A DNA stretch of 64,000 nucleotides from contig NW_027488368.1 of the NCBI RefSeq assembly GCF_051014445.1, positions 28,804,001 to 28,868,000 on the forward strand. The letters are read 5' to 3'. This DNA comes from Colletes latitarsis. Lineage: Eukaryota > Arthropoda > Insecta > Hymenoptera > Colletidae. Made by a program: the position numbers and the translations under genes. Positions within the stretch are counted from its first letter, which is position 1; each line of letters opens with the position of its first letter. This document shows, in pieces, positions 1 through 10,420 of this stretch. The notes under the pieces were generated by a model that was not told where the DNA came from, did no database searches, and saw only the letters and a list, made by a program, of their open reading frames with translations.

Positions 1-1271
1 CCTTCCGCCACGCACTCCGTTCGCGCAGAGTTCCCCGTTCTCCTCAGAGGACGAACTTCTGAGGAGGATTGGGGAAATGATTGAGCGGAAGCTGGCCGCC
101 TTCCGGGATGTGCTCCTCCCCGGTAGAGCGATCAGCAGGAAGGCGGCGCCCTCCCGACCAATACCGGTACAATAGGGGATGGCGAAGGTGGGGGGAGCGA
201 AGTGTCCGCCATCCCTGGTCACTCCGGGACCTCGGGTCGCGGCCTCCAAGGGGACCAGACTAACGCGGTCCCGGATCGGACGCCATCTATGGCACCGCCC
301 CAAGGGGGGTGTCCTGGAACTAGGTGGCTGGGCGGAAGGCGAGGAGAACGGCGAGGAAGGCCTCGCAGCCGCAACCTCCACCCTCGCCGCACGCGCCCAA
401 AGTAAAAGCCGCGTAGACTCGACCTGTGCCCCCCCCCCCCCCCCGAAACGGCAGCGGTGGTGCTGACCGTCTCGCAGTGTGGCGACCTGACCCTCGCGGC
501 GGCGATACAGCTCGCCAGGAAGAACATCTCCCTGGAGGAGCTTGGCATCGCTTCCGTGAGGGCGAAGGGGGCGGTGACCGGGGGTCTCCTGCTGGAGATC
601 CCCGGACCGGAGGGCGGGGAGATGACGGACCGACTCGCACAGAGGCTCCGAGAGCAGTTGGGCGAGCGGGGTGTCCGGGTCGCCAGGCCCACGAAGCGCA
701 CGGAGATGCGCGTTTGTGGGCTGCACGACTCGGTCTCAGCGCAGGAGGTGTCTCATACCCTAGCGAGGGCGGGGGACTGCCCTGAAAGAGACGTGCGGGT
801 CGGAGAGATTCGCAGGTCTTCTTCCGGCCTGTGGTCTGTGTGGGCCCGGTGCCCCTCTTCGCTGCCCGCAAAGTGGCGGAATCCGGGAGGGTTTTGGTGG
901 GGTAGGTTTCGGCGCGATTGGAGATACTCCCGCCGCGCCCACTCCAGTGTCGCCGCTGCCTCAAGTTGGGGCACGTGAGGCAGTGGTGCACCTCGCCGGT
1001 GGACCGCAGCGGTCAGTGTTACCGCTACGGAGCGAAAGACCACCGCGCGAGCCAGTGCTCGGCGACCCCCCACTGCCCGCTATGTGCGGAGATGGGGAGG
1101 CCGGCAGATCACAGGGTGTGGAGCAAAAAGTGCTCTCCCCCCTCCCGGAAGATGAGGGGGAGTCGGCCCTCACCGGTTCAGGCACCGCGGTCGGTGGCAT
1201 CGTCCACAATGGAGGTGGACGGTGCCACGGGGACGGACAGCCGGGAGGAGGCTGGGGCGGCCGCCAAGTAA
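1..1271 (+). pseudogene. ORF1 (Gag-like, zinc knuckles) of copy A, broken, 5' partial
   Basis: ORF1 of R1-clade elements encodes an RNA-binding Gag-like protein that packages the element RNA. Readable blocks are at 1-170 (matching the mid-ORF1 of copy E), 179-430, 457-900 (with PTKRTEMRV and ARAGDCPERDV) and 918-1271. The last block carries CRRCLKLGHVRQWC, CYRYGAKDHRASQC and a third, wider Cys/His knuckle. The blocks lie in different frames. One break is at a 16-C homopolymer (429-444) where copy C has only a short C run, and another lies around 900-918. The ORF ends at TAA 1269-1271, which shares its last A with the ORF2 ATG. Confidence 0.85.
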
Positions 1272-2989
1272 TGCCGCCCCGTCTCCTCCTCCAGGCCAAC
1301 CTCAACCACTGCCGCGCGGCACAGGACAAGATGTCCCAAGTCCTCGCGGAGTGGGGGGTTGGCCTGGCGGTCGTCGCCGAGCCGTACCGTGTCCTTGATC
1401 ACCCTCATTGGGTGCGTGACGCGGACGGCTTGGTGACGGCGGTATTGTTAGGAGTCGACGTGACCCCGCCTTTCTCCATCCTGGAGCGCGGTCGGAGATT
1501 CGTCGCCGTGGTTTAAGGGGGAGCCGCCGTGGTCTAAGGTGGAGCCGCCGTGGTGGGGTGCTACATCTCGCCCCACAGCGGCCACGCCGCGTTCGAGCAG
1601 TACCTGGCCGTGGTCGCGGCATGCGTGCAGCGCTGCGCGGCCCGGCTGGTGATGGTCCTGGGGGATTTTAACGCCAAGTCGGTGGCGTGCGGATTCGCCA
1701 GGACCTCTGTTCGCGGCGAGACCCTGGGCGACTGGGCGACTGGGCTCGATCTTCGGTTACTGAACCGGGGGTCGGAGCACACGTGCGTGCGGCGATATGG
1801 GGGGTCCATCGTGGATGTTGGATTCGGGACCTCCAACGCCGTGCGCATGGTGTCGGGATGGCAGGTGGTTGGGGGGGGGGGAAGACACTTTCAGACCACC
1901 GGTTTATTCGGATGTTTGTCTCTGCCCCCGGATGTACATCCCAACACCACCGGTTGATTGGCGCCCCACCGAGCCGCTGGGCGCTTCAGCGCCTGGAGAA
2001 GGACGCTATGATGGCAGCTGCCCTCGCTGCAACTTGGCCGCAGGGGGCGGCCGAGTTGCCGAGCATAGCGGAGGAGGTCGTTCGGCTCGGGGGATTAGTA
2101 GCAAATATTTGCGAGGCGACGATGCCCTGGATCGGGCGGGCTTCTCCACGCCGGGCGGTGTACTGGTGGTCGGCCGCGATCGCAGAATTGCTCTTCGCGA
2201 GTGTGTGCGCCCGACGCCAGTACACCCGCGCGCGCCGTCGTCTACTAAGAGACGATGGCGTGGCGCAAGCGAGGGAAGATGACCTGTATGAGTCATATTC
2301 TACGGCTCGTGTTGCTCTGCAGGTCGCCATCAAACGGACCAAAACCCGGGCATGGAAGGAGCTCCGCCAGACCCTCGATGACGATCCTTGGGTCGACCGT
2401 CCCGCGGGGGTGGGAGCGGTCCCGGGAGTGCCGGAACCTGCATGGGCCGATTTGAAGCGCCAGGCCCGGCAGTTAGTGATGCTCGCGTGGCTCGAGCGGT
2501 TGTCCCTGCCTACGGCGGGGCACCGGACATGTCGGGGCTGTTCGGCCACGCCTGAGTGAGTGGCCGGACAGAGGCCATGCAAGCCTCACTTACCGGATTG
2601 CACAGGTGTTCTCCGGGCATCGCAGCTTCGGGAGATACCTGTGCCGGATAGGGAAGGAGCCGACGGCGCGTTGCTGCCATTGTGTCGCTGAGCAGGACAC
2701 GGCTGAACACACCCTCGAGGTGTGCCCTGCGTGGGAGGGGGAGCGCCGTGTCCTCGTCGGCGTCATCGGGCGGGATGTCTCGCTGCCGGGCATGGGTCGC
2801 GCCATGCTCGGCAGCGAGCGAAAGTGGAGGGCCGTGGCCTCCTTCTGCGAGAAAGTAATGTTGCAGAAGGAGGCCGCGTGCAGGGAGCGCGAGCTTCAGC
2901 GGCGTGCTGAGGCTCGTGCTCGTTTGGTGGAAGGAGGGAGCCGCCCAAGCGCCGGGCGTCGTGCGTGGCCACCGCGGCGTTGCGGATGA
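1271..2989 (+). pseudogene. ORF2 of copy A: endonuclease plus C-terminal zinc finger, RT deleted
   Basis: ORF2 starts at ATG 1271 with MPPRLLLQANLNHCRAAQDK, the family's ORF2 N-terminus. The apurinic/apyrimidinic-like endonuclease follows, with AEPYR near 1378 and LGDFNAKS near 1655-1680. A TAA at 1514-1516 and a short tandem duplication (about 1507-1548, units of about 21 bp each carrying TAA) interrupt it. A G-run near 1870 shifts the frame. Coding resemblance continues to DDDPW at about 2391, then jumps to RAGVGAVPG, so every RT motif is absent. A further frameshift near 2555 precedes the zinc finger CCHCVAEQDTAEHTLEVC and the stop at 2989. It cannot encode an active polymerase. Confidence 0.88.
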
Positions 2990-3520
2990 CCCTAGCTGGG
3001 AGGGGGTTACATAAGGGAACCTCCTACAGCCACGAGGCGCGGAGTCGGACCGAAGTGGGAATGCAGCCCCAATTCCGGTCCGGCGCATCGGAAGGCACCC
3101 TCGGTGGCATGGAGCAGCCACCAGCCACCAGCCGCCGAGGGGTACAAATGGGGTCGCCGGCGGTTGCGAGTTGGGGCTCGCAATCTCCACTGAACGCGGC
3201 CCCGAGACAGATGGCGGTAGGACGGAGTGACCTCGTCCTGCCGCCATGAGATAGGGTGACAGCCAGGAGGAAGCTTTTGTCCCCCCGTGGATAGGCGCAC
3301 AGCGCAGGCACGGGGAGTACACCGGAAGTATGTTTCGAGCGATTCCCGGGATCCACCCAAACCGCGCAGAAGGGTCACCGTAGGGTTACTAGTGGGTAGG
3401 TCCCGCGCCCATCATTCCATGGGCGCGGGGAATCCTACACACCCCTCCCGCCACTCCCCAAGGAGGTGGAAGGGAGTCTTTCGAAGATTCTCCCCACGAA
3501 GAAAAAAAAGAAAAAAGATT
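2990..3520 (+). other. 3'UTR and A-rich tail of copy A
   Basis: This is a diverged version of the 3'UTR in copies B, C, G and I. It ends CCCCACGA followed by an A-rich tail interrupted by G. The terminal hairpin stem is weakened here (CCCGCCACTCC...AGGTGGAAGGG), and the middle stem, perfect in B and C, also has substitutions. Satellite resumes with GTATGCAAGCAG at 3521. Confidence 0.8.
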
Positions 3521-4318
3521 GTATGCAAGCAGTAAGCTAGTAAGGAAGCAGTATGATAGTAAGCGTGCAGTAATATAGAAAGCAAGCAGCAGGCTAGCAA
3601 GATAGCCGCAAGCTATTACGCATGCAGTAAACTAGTAAGCAAGCAGTAAGCTAGAAAGCAACCAGTAAGCTAGTAACGAGGCAGAAAGCTGGTAAGATAG
3701 CAGTTAGCTAGTAAGGAAGTACTAAGCTAGTAAGCAAGCAGTGAGCTAGCAAGCTAGCAGCATGCTAGTAAGGAAGCAGTAAGCTAATAGGCAAGAAGTG
3801 AGATAGTAAGCGATCACGAAGTTAGTAGGGAAGCAGTATGCTAGTAAGCAAGCAGTAACCTATTATGTAACAAGTCTGCTAGTAGGCAAGCAGCAGGCTA
3901 GTAAGCAAGCAGTAAGCTAGTGAGCATGCAGTGAGCTAGTAAGCGAAGAGGAAGCTAGTAAGGAAGCAGTTTGATAGTAAGCAAGCTGTATACTAGTAAG
4001 GAAGCAGAAAGCCAGTAAGCAAGCAGCATGCTGGTAAGGACGCTGTGAGCTAGTAAGCATGTAGGATGCTAGTAAGCACGCAGTAAGCTAGTAAGCAAGC
4101 AGTGCGCTAGAAAGCCTGGAGGGAGCAAGTAAGGTATCTGTTTGCCAGTAAGCAAGCAGTAAGCTAGTAAGCGTCTAGTAAGTTAGAAAGCATGCAGTGA
4201 GCTGGTAAGACAGCAGGAAGCTAGTAAGGAAACAGTGAGCTAGGAAGCAAGCAGTGAGCTGGTATGAGAAAGTAATCTAGTAATCAAGCAGCAGGCTATT
4301 AAGACAGGAATTAGCCAG
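3521..4318 (+). repeat. 19-bp satellite, plus orientation, block 1
   Basis: This is a degenerate tandem array with consensus GTAAGCTAGTAAGCAAGCA (19 bp). The unit is two related half-units, GTAAGCTA (8) and GTAAGCAAGCA (11), both beginning GTAAGC. Units differ by scattered substitutions and small indels. No ORF or RNA gene is seen. Confidence 0.93.
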
Positions 4319-5935
4319 TGTTAAAAAGCTGATGCTTTTAACTACGAAGTCCGGGTAGAGGGATCGGATTTTTGTTGTGGGAAGAGATTGGGAATATAAG
4401 ATTTTGTTTTTCCAAAAAAAACTGTTTATTATAAAAATAAAAATTAAATAAACAATTAGGAATGAAGAAAATTCTTATTTAATCGTTTCCAATCCTGGTC
4501 GGAACCGACACGTTGAGGTAGGCCAAGGTTTTGTGAACAGAAAAACACGGCAATGTGTTAGACACGTAAACACGTTACACGTATATTCGCCGCGTGTGTG
4601 TCCTCACGCACCTGGCTTCGATATTCGAATGTATAGGAGCGGAGAATTTCGCTCACTCGTAATATACGAGCTCGCAAGTGGACTGTATTTAATTTTTAGC
4701 GTGAAAAGAATTAAATTTCCTTTCGACGCCGAACTGAGGTGATTGTCTAGTGGACGGGGATGAAAGTGGAGGTTGTAAGGCTCAAAATGCACTGATCCCG
4801 TGAGTATGCCCACGGAGTCTGTGCGTCGAGTCGCACTGCAGTACAACGGCACGACCGTCGATCTGCGGCTTCTCATTAACGTTCCAACAGATGACTTGTT
4901 GGTCGAGAGTTGCAATGCGAAGCCCGACTGCACGTGGTTTACTGCACGAATGTACCACTCGATGTGATTCGTGACAGTATTTGAACTACGTGGGGGCCTG
5001 ACCCGCGACTCCTTAACCTCTCCGCACAGGTGCTCCTCTAAGCGTTACACCGGCGGGGTCTGTAGAGGGAAGGAATCGAAGACCGAATGTCAAGCGTCCG
5101 AAGTGGACGCTGACCTGACTCCAGTGAGCTCACCTAGAGGTTCACCACGTAGGTGCCTCCCTTCGGTGTCTCCTAAGCCGAACGACAATCACAGAGAAGT
5201 TTGAACGGTATCCACCCACTTCTCTGTGTCTCAAACGTTTATAAGCTTGAAACGACAAAATAATACTGCACGAGGGAGGTCGAACACCTTATTGGTGTAT
5301 TCTCGAACCCTCCAAACTAGACAATAAATGGGAATTGAGCTCGTCTGGGAATTTGCCGTACGAAACTCCTGAATGCTCTTATTCGAATCGAAAGTCGACT
5401 CGTTTGATAAGCAAAGTCTAAATTAACTGATTCTAATTTGAGTTTCAATGAATTCTCAGCTGTGCGAGCTCAATCAGAGGACCCGCTCCAGACAGAACAT
5501 CGGCTCGTTGCACCCTTTCCTTAATAATCGTCTACTAGCTGTATCTCAAGAGTTTCACTCTCAAGATTCGCTCGATATCTGTTCGAACACGATCGGGAGC
5601 CGATGTGTCCACTTCAGAAGTCGTTTTGAGACTGTGCGGATTGACAGCCGAAGAAGTCGCCGTGGTACTTTAATTAATCGTTCCGCGGCGTTGTCTTAAT
5701 TTCGTCAGTCTATCTTTGTCTAATTATTTGCGCGCTACTCTCTCACGATACTGATGTCATCAAAACCGTTGGCACACTCGAATCGAAGGTAATAAGCCGT
5801 TACCGATGCCAGAAAAACTAGTAATACATGCGTTTTTCTATCACTGCTCGCTGTACAAATCCTATTAGAGATAATATCCTTCGAATTGTACGTTAACAGG
5901 ATTAACGGTAATTGCAGCCGAGCAAAATTTAAACA
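4319..5935. mobile_element. LTR-like non-coding element, copy 1 (possible solo LTR)
   Basis: A 1,617-bp sequence unlike the satellite, homologous along its length to 31375-33143. It begins TGTTAAAAAGCTGATGC and ends TTTAAACA, so it has TG...CA ends with short inverted termini. Flanking 5-mers GCCAG (4314-4318) and GCTAG (5936-5940) could be a target duplication with one mismatch. The satellite itself contains both words, so this is only suggestive. No reverse transcriptase, integrase or transposase is readable, and the longest ORFs (up to 83 codons) are not conserved in the second copy. The best guess is a solo LTR of an unidentified LTR retrotransposon. A non-autonomous DNA element is the alternative. 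Strand is undetermined. Confidence 0.6.
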
Positions 5936-6278
5936 GCTAGCAAGAAAGCAGTATGCCAGTAAACAAGCAGTAAGCTGGTAAGAAAGCAGTTAGCTAGTAA
6001 GCAAGCAGTAAGCTAGTAAGCAAGAAGTAATCTTGTAAGTAAGCGGCGGACTAGTAAGCGAGCAGGGAGCTAGTAAGCAAGCAGTAAGCGAGTAAGCTAG
6101 CTGTAAGCTGGTTGGCAAGCCGTAAGCCCGTAGGCGAGCAGTGAGCTAGCGAGAAAGCAGTATGCTGGAAAGCAAGCAGTAAGCCAGAAAGCACGCAGCA
6201 AGCTAGTATGCAAGCAGTGAGCTAGTAAGCGAGGAGGAAGCTAGTAAGCAAGCAGTAAGCAAGTAAGCTAGCAGCAGG
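5936..6278 (+). repeat. 19-bp satellite, plus orientation, block 2
   Basis: Same satellite as 3521-4318. Its last 16 bases (6263-6278) are repeated after the poly(A) of copy B. Confidence 0.92.
6263..6278 (+). repeat. Target-site duplication, left side, of copy B
   Basis: GTAAGCTAGCAGCAGG occurs here immediately before the element sequence and identically at 8013-8028 immediately after its poly(A). The duplication is 16 bp, or 17 if the preceding A is counted. It is direct evidence of target-primed insertion into the 19-bp satellite. Confidence 0.9.
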
Positions 6279-6279
6279 G

Positions 6280-7427
6280 GGAGGGCCATGCGTCGCGCGG
6301 AGGAGGGGTCGCAACGCGTCGTCGACCGGATCAGGGGGATGGGGATGACGGTGGCGGTCCATAAGACCGAGGTGATTGCGTTTCATTCACCTCGGCAGGA
6401 TCCGCCACCCCCTCTGATTCGGGTGGGTGGGGCTGACATCGAGGTGAAGCCCCAGATCAGGTATCTAGGGCTGATCCTCGATAGCCACTGGCGTTTCGAG
6501 AAGCATTTCCGCTGCCTGGTCCCCCGGTTGGAAAGGATGGTTGCGGCTCTGGGCCGGATCCTGCCCAACCTGGGGGGCCCGGCGGGCCGAGTTCGTCGCC
6601 TCTATGTGGCAATGGTCCAGTCGGTGGCCCTATACGGGGCCCCCGTCTGGGCGGACGACCTGGCTGCCTCCCGGCGCAGCATGACTATGCTGCGTCGGGT
6701 GCAGAGGCGCATGGCGCTCAGGGTCGTCCGCGGGTATCGGACCATGTCACATGAGGCGGCGACGGTTCTAGCGGGGATGCCGCCCATGGACCTGCTCGCG
6801 CGGTCGCACGCGGTGATGTACCGGCACCGCGTCGACCGTCGCGCGGGGGTGGGGGCGGTCCCGGGCGGGCAGGAACCTGCTTGGGGCGATTTGAAGCGCC
6901 AGGCCCGGCAGTCCGTGTTGCTCGCGTGGCAGGAGCGGCTGGCTCTGCCAACCGCGGGGCACCGGACTGTCGGGGCTGTTCGGCCACTCCTGAAGGAGTG
7001 GCTGGACAGAGGCCATGGCAGCCTCACCTACCGGATGGCACAGGTATTTTCCGGGCATGGCAGCTTCGGAAGATACCTGTGCCGGATAGGGAAGGAGCCG
7101 ACGGCGCGTTGCTGCCACTGCGATGCTGAGCAGGACACGGCGGATCATACCCTGGAGGTATGCCCCGCGTGGGAGGGGGAGCGCCGTGTCCTGGTCGGCG
7201 TCGTCGGGCGGGATGTCTCGCTGCCGGGCGTGGTGCGCGCCATGCTCGGCAGCGAGGAGAAGTGGAGGGCCGTGGCCTCCTTCTGCGAGAACGTAATGTT
7301 GCAGAAGGAGGCCGCGGGGAGGGAGCGCGAGCTTCAGCGGCGTGCTGAAGCGCGCGCTCGTGCGGTGGCCCGAGGTCGTCGCCCGGTCGCGTGGCGTCGC
7401 GGGCGGCCGCCTCGGCGTGGCGGATGA
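6280..7427 (+). pseudogene. ORF2 C-terminal fragment of copy B (open but truncated)
   Basis: An uninterrupted frame from the truncation point to TGA 7425-7427, equal to the last 380 or so residues of ORF2. Visible are KTEVIAF and IRYLGLILDSHWRF (RT motifs after the catalytic YADD, which is missing) and CCHCDAEQDTADHTLEVC (Cys-Cys-His-Cys finger typical of the R1-clade C-terminus). A basic Arg-rich tail ends the protein. The ATG at 6288 is internal to ORF2, not an authentic start. No endonuclease or catalytic RT residues remain, so it is non-functional despite lacking stops. Confidence 0.9.
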
Positions 7428-7942
7428 CCTAGGCTGGGAGGGAGGTCCTGAGGGGACCCTCCTCCCGCCAGGCGGCGCCGGGTCGGACCGGTTGGGGGTA
7501 GGAGTGCCTTCCCCTACCGGTCCGACGCAAGGGGAGGCACCCTCGGCGGTCTGGTGCGGCCATGAACGCCCGGCCGCCGAGGGATGGAAACGGGGTCGCG
7601 GGCGGTTGCGAGTTGGGGCTCGCAGCCGCCACTAAACGCGGCCCCGGGACGGATAGCGGCGGGATGGAGTGGCCCCGTCCCGCCGCTATGAGGCAGTGTG
7701 TCTACTGGGGGGACCGATTGTCCCCCCGGGGGATGGGCGCGAAAGCGCGGGCACGGGGAGGATACCGGAAGAATGCTTCGAGCGATTCCCGGTATCCTCC
7801 CAAAGCGTGCCGAAGGGTCACCGTGGGGTTTTTAGTGGGTAGGTCCCGCGCCTGTCGTTGTACGGGCGCGGGGAATCCCACACACCCCTCCCACCTCTCC
7901 CCAAGGAGGTGGGAGGGAGTCTTTCGAAGATTTTCCCCACGA

Positions 7943-8012
<70 letters not shown>
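7428..8012 (+). other. 3'UTR with stem-loops and poly(A) of copy B
   Basis: Three strong inverted repeats are visible. GGAGGATACCGG (7757-7768) pairs with CCGGTATCCTCC (7789-7800). CCCGCGCC (7845-7852) pairs with GGCGCGGG (7865-7872). CCCTCCCACCTC (7886-7897) pairs with GAGGTGGGAGGG (7906-7917), with an 8-nt loop, only about 26 nt before the tail. In R1/R2-type elements 3'UTR structure is often what the RT recognises to start target-primed reverse transcription; assigning that role here is inference. Confidence 0.8.
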
Positions 8013-8016
<4 letters not shown>

Positions 8017-9020
8017 GCTAGCAGCAGGCTAGTAAGAAAGTACTTAGGTATTGAGCAAGCAGCAAGCTAGTAGCAAGCAGTAATATTGTAAGCTAGCAGT
8101 GGGCTAGTAAGCGAGCAGGGAGCTAGTAAGGAAGCAGTATGCTAGAAAGCAAGCAGCCTGCTAGTAAGAAAGCAGTTACCTACTGAGCAAGGAGTACGCT
8201 AGATAGCAAGCAGTAAGCTAGTAAGCAAGCAGTAAGCGTGTAAGCTTTCCGTAAGCTAGTAAGGTATCAGTGTGATAGTAAGAACGCAGCATGATAGTAA
8301 GCAAGCTGTATGGTAGAAAACAAGCAGCGGGCTAGTAAGGAAGCACTAAGCGAGTAAGCTGGTTGTAAGCTAGCAAGCAAGCAGCTGGCTAGTAAGGAAG
8401 CATTATGCCAGTAAGCAAGCACGAAGCTGCTAAACAAGCAGGAAGCTAGTAAGGAAACATTACACTAGAAAGCAAGCTGCTGGCTAGTAAGCAAGCAGTA
8501 AGCGAGTAAGCTAGCAGTTCGCTGGTAAGCAATGGGTGAGCTGGTAAGCTAGCAGTACGCTGGTAAGCAAGGAGTAAGCTAGCAAGCAAGCACTATTCTT
8601 GTAAGCAAGCAGAAAGCTAGTAAACATGCAGTGAGCTAGTAAGCGAGCACGGTGCTAGTAAGGACGCAGTATGCTTGTAAGCGAGCAGCAAGATAGTAAG
8701 CATGCAGTATACTAGTAAGCAAGCAGTAAGCTTGTAAGCAACCAGCAAGCTTCTAAGCAAGCAGGAAGCTAGTAAGGAAGCAGTATGTTAGAAAGCATGC
8801 AGCGGGCTAGTAAGGAAGCAGTAAGCTAGTAAGAAAGCAGGATGCTAGTAAGCAAGGAGTATGCTAGTAAGGAACCAGTAAGCTAGAAAGCAAGCAATAA
8901 GCTAGTAAGCAACCAGTAAGCTTCTAAGCAAGTAGTAAGTTAGTAAGTAGGCAGCAAGCTTGTAAGCAAACAGTAAGCCAGAAAGCAAGCAGCAAGCTAG
9001 TAAGCAAGTAGTAAGCTAGT
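8013..9020 (+). repeat. 19-bp satellite, plus orientation, block 3
   Basis: Same degenerate 19-bp array. It begins with the right-hand target duplication of copy B (8013-8028). No gene is seen. Confidence 0.92.
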
Positions 9021-9021
9021 A

Positions 9022-10417
9022 CGAAGGCGGTGTTGGGACTGGAGTGACGGAGCACGCGCCGCCTCCAGCGCCTGGCCCGGCTTCGTGGAGGGTGGAGGAG
9101 GACTACGAGTCTCCGTCAGTCTCGTCCTTCTCCTCCACCAGGAGCCTCATAGGCTCAATAAGAAAGATGACGGGGTAGGCCGTCAATGGAGTGGACAGGG
9201 CGATGAGCCCGGTTGTCCGGATAAGTTGTCTCAGGGACGAGGTGACCGAGGAGATATCGGAGAGGATCTCCTCGTCCCTGAGTCGAGTGGAGAAAGTGGC
9301 CGCTGCCAGCTCTTTTAAGTGGCAGAAGAGCGGCGGGGCAGAGGCTCTGAGGGAGGCTGCCCAAATGATGAGGGACGCGGCGCGGGAGCTAAGCGGGCGA
9401 AACGCCTGTCTGTAGCTCCTGTTGCAGGAGGAGCGACGGGGGAGGATGAGGGCAGAGGCGCGCTGGAACAGCGCGGCCCTGCCTCCTGTCCTCCCTCCTC
9501 CTACGCCGCGCCCACCTGCGGTCGTTATGAAGCGGAGTGCGGCGGAGGTGGTGCGGGCCCCCACGGGCCCTTCCACCCGCACTCCGCCCGCGCAGAGGTC
9601 CCCGTCCTCCTCAGAGGACGATATCCTGAGGAGGATAGGGGAGATAATTGACAAGAGGCTGGCCGCCATCCGGGAGGAGCTCCTCCTCGGGTGAGCGGTC
9701 GGCGGGAGGGTGGTACTACCCCGACTAGTGGCGGCATGGCCGGGGAAGGCGAAGGTGGGGGGAGCGAAGGCTCCGCCCATCGTGGCGACTCCGGGGCCTC
9801 CGGTCGTGACCCCCAAGGGGAGAAGCGCACCCGTGGTCCCGGTTCCCGCGTCCTCCGCGGCACCGCCCCATGGGGGGGTGTCGTGGAGCGAGGTGATGGG
9901 GCGGAGGGCGAGGAGGGCGGCGAGGAAGGCCTCGCAGGCGCAGCGTCTGCCCCCGCCGCCCGCTCCCAAAGGGAAGGCCGCGAAGGCGCGACTTAGCCGC
10001 CCCCCTAAAACGGCAGCGGTAGCACTTACCGTTGCGCAGGGGGGCGACCTGACCCTCGCGGAGGCGATGCGGCTCGCCAGGGATAATGTGTCCCTGGAAG
10101 AGCTTGGCATCGCTTCCGTCAGGGCGAAGCGGGCCGTGACTGGGGGTCTCCTGCTGGAGATCCCCGGCCCAGACGGCGGCGCGAAGGCCGACCGACTCGC
10201 CCAGTGGCTCCGGGAGAAGCTGGGCGAGCGGTGCGTCCGGGTCGCCCAACCAACGAAGCGCACGGAGATGCGCGTGTGGGGGCTGGACGACTCGGTCACC
10301 GCGGAGGACGTGGCGCGTGCCCTAGCAAGGGCGGGGGATTGCCCTGAGGGGGATTTGCGGGTCGGGGAGATCCGCAGATCTCCCTCCGGCCTGGGAGGAG
10401 GCTGGCGCGGCCATTAA
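9022..10417 (+). pseudogene. ORF1 of copy C: three nonsense codons, knuckles deleted
   Basis: One reading frame carries ORF1 similarity throughout: an acidic/Ser-rich N-terminus, a helical segment (SCLRDEVTEEISERISSSL to ARELSGRNA), a Pro-rich stretch, then the conserved PTKRTEMRVWGLDDS and ARAGDCPEGD blocks. Stops interrupt it at 9175-9177 (CAG to TAG relative to copy E), 9413-9415 (CAG to TAG) and 9692-9694 (GGA to TGA). At about 10395, CCTGGG joins GGAGGAGGCTGG, removing the segment of about 410 bp that encodes all three zinc knuckles in A, D and H. The resulting frame ends at 10417, four bases before the ORF2 ATG. The protein would be non-functional. Confidence 0.88.
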
Positions 10418-10420
10418 TTA

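Larger units (their letters stand above)
1..3520 (+). mobile_element. R1-clade non-LTR retrotransposon, copy A (cut by window start, RT deleted)
   Basis: The piece runs from mid-ORF1 through ORF2 to a 3'UTR and an A-rich tail (3499-3516), followed by GATT and then 19-bp satellite from 3521. It is recognised by ORF1 zinc knuckles, an R1-type endonuclease, the C-terminal zinc finger and a 3'UTR shared with copies B, C, G and I. It differs from those copies at many sites, so it is older or a separate subfamily. An internal deletion at about 2391 joins the end of the endonuclease region directly to the post-RT region and removes roughly 1.5 kb, including all RT motifs. ORFs are broken by frameshifts and stops. 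The 5' end lies outside the window. Confidence 0.93.
6279..8012 (+). mobile_element. R1-clade retrotransposon, copy B (5'-truncated, recent)
   Basis: A 5'-truncated insertion containing the end of the RT, the thumb and C-terminal region, the zinc finger, the full 3'UTR and a 69-nt poly(A) run (7944-8012). Perfect 16-bp target duplications flank it. The sequence is nearly identical to copy C over its whole length. The pure tail, perfect duplications and open frame mark it as one of the youngest insertions here. Confidence 0.96.

Noticed and set aside
4533..5699. Small ORFs (69, 77 and 83 codons) in LTR-like copy 1 and 60-123 codon ORFs in copy 2
   Set aside because: They are not conserved in frame between the two homologous copies and have no recognisable motif.
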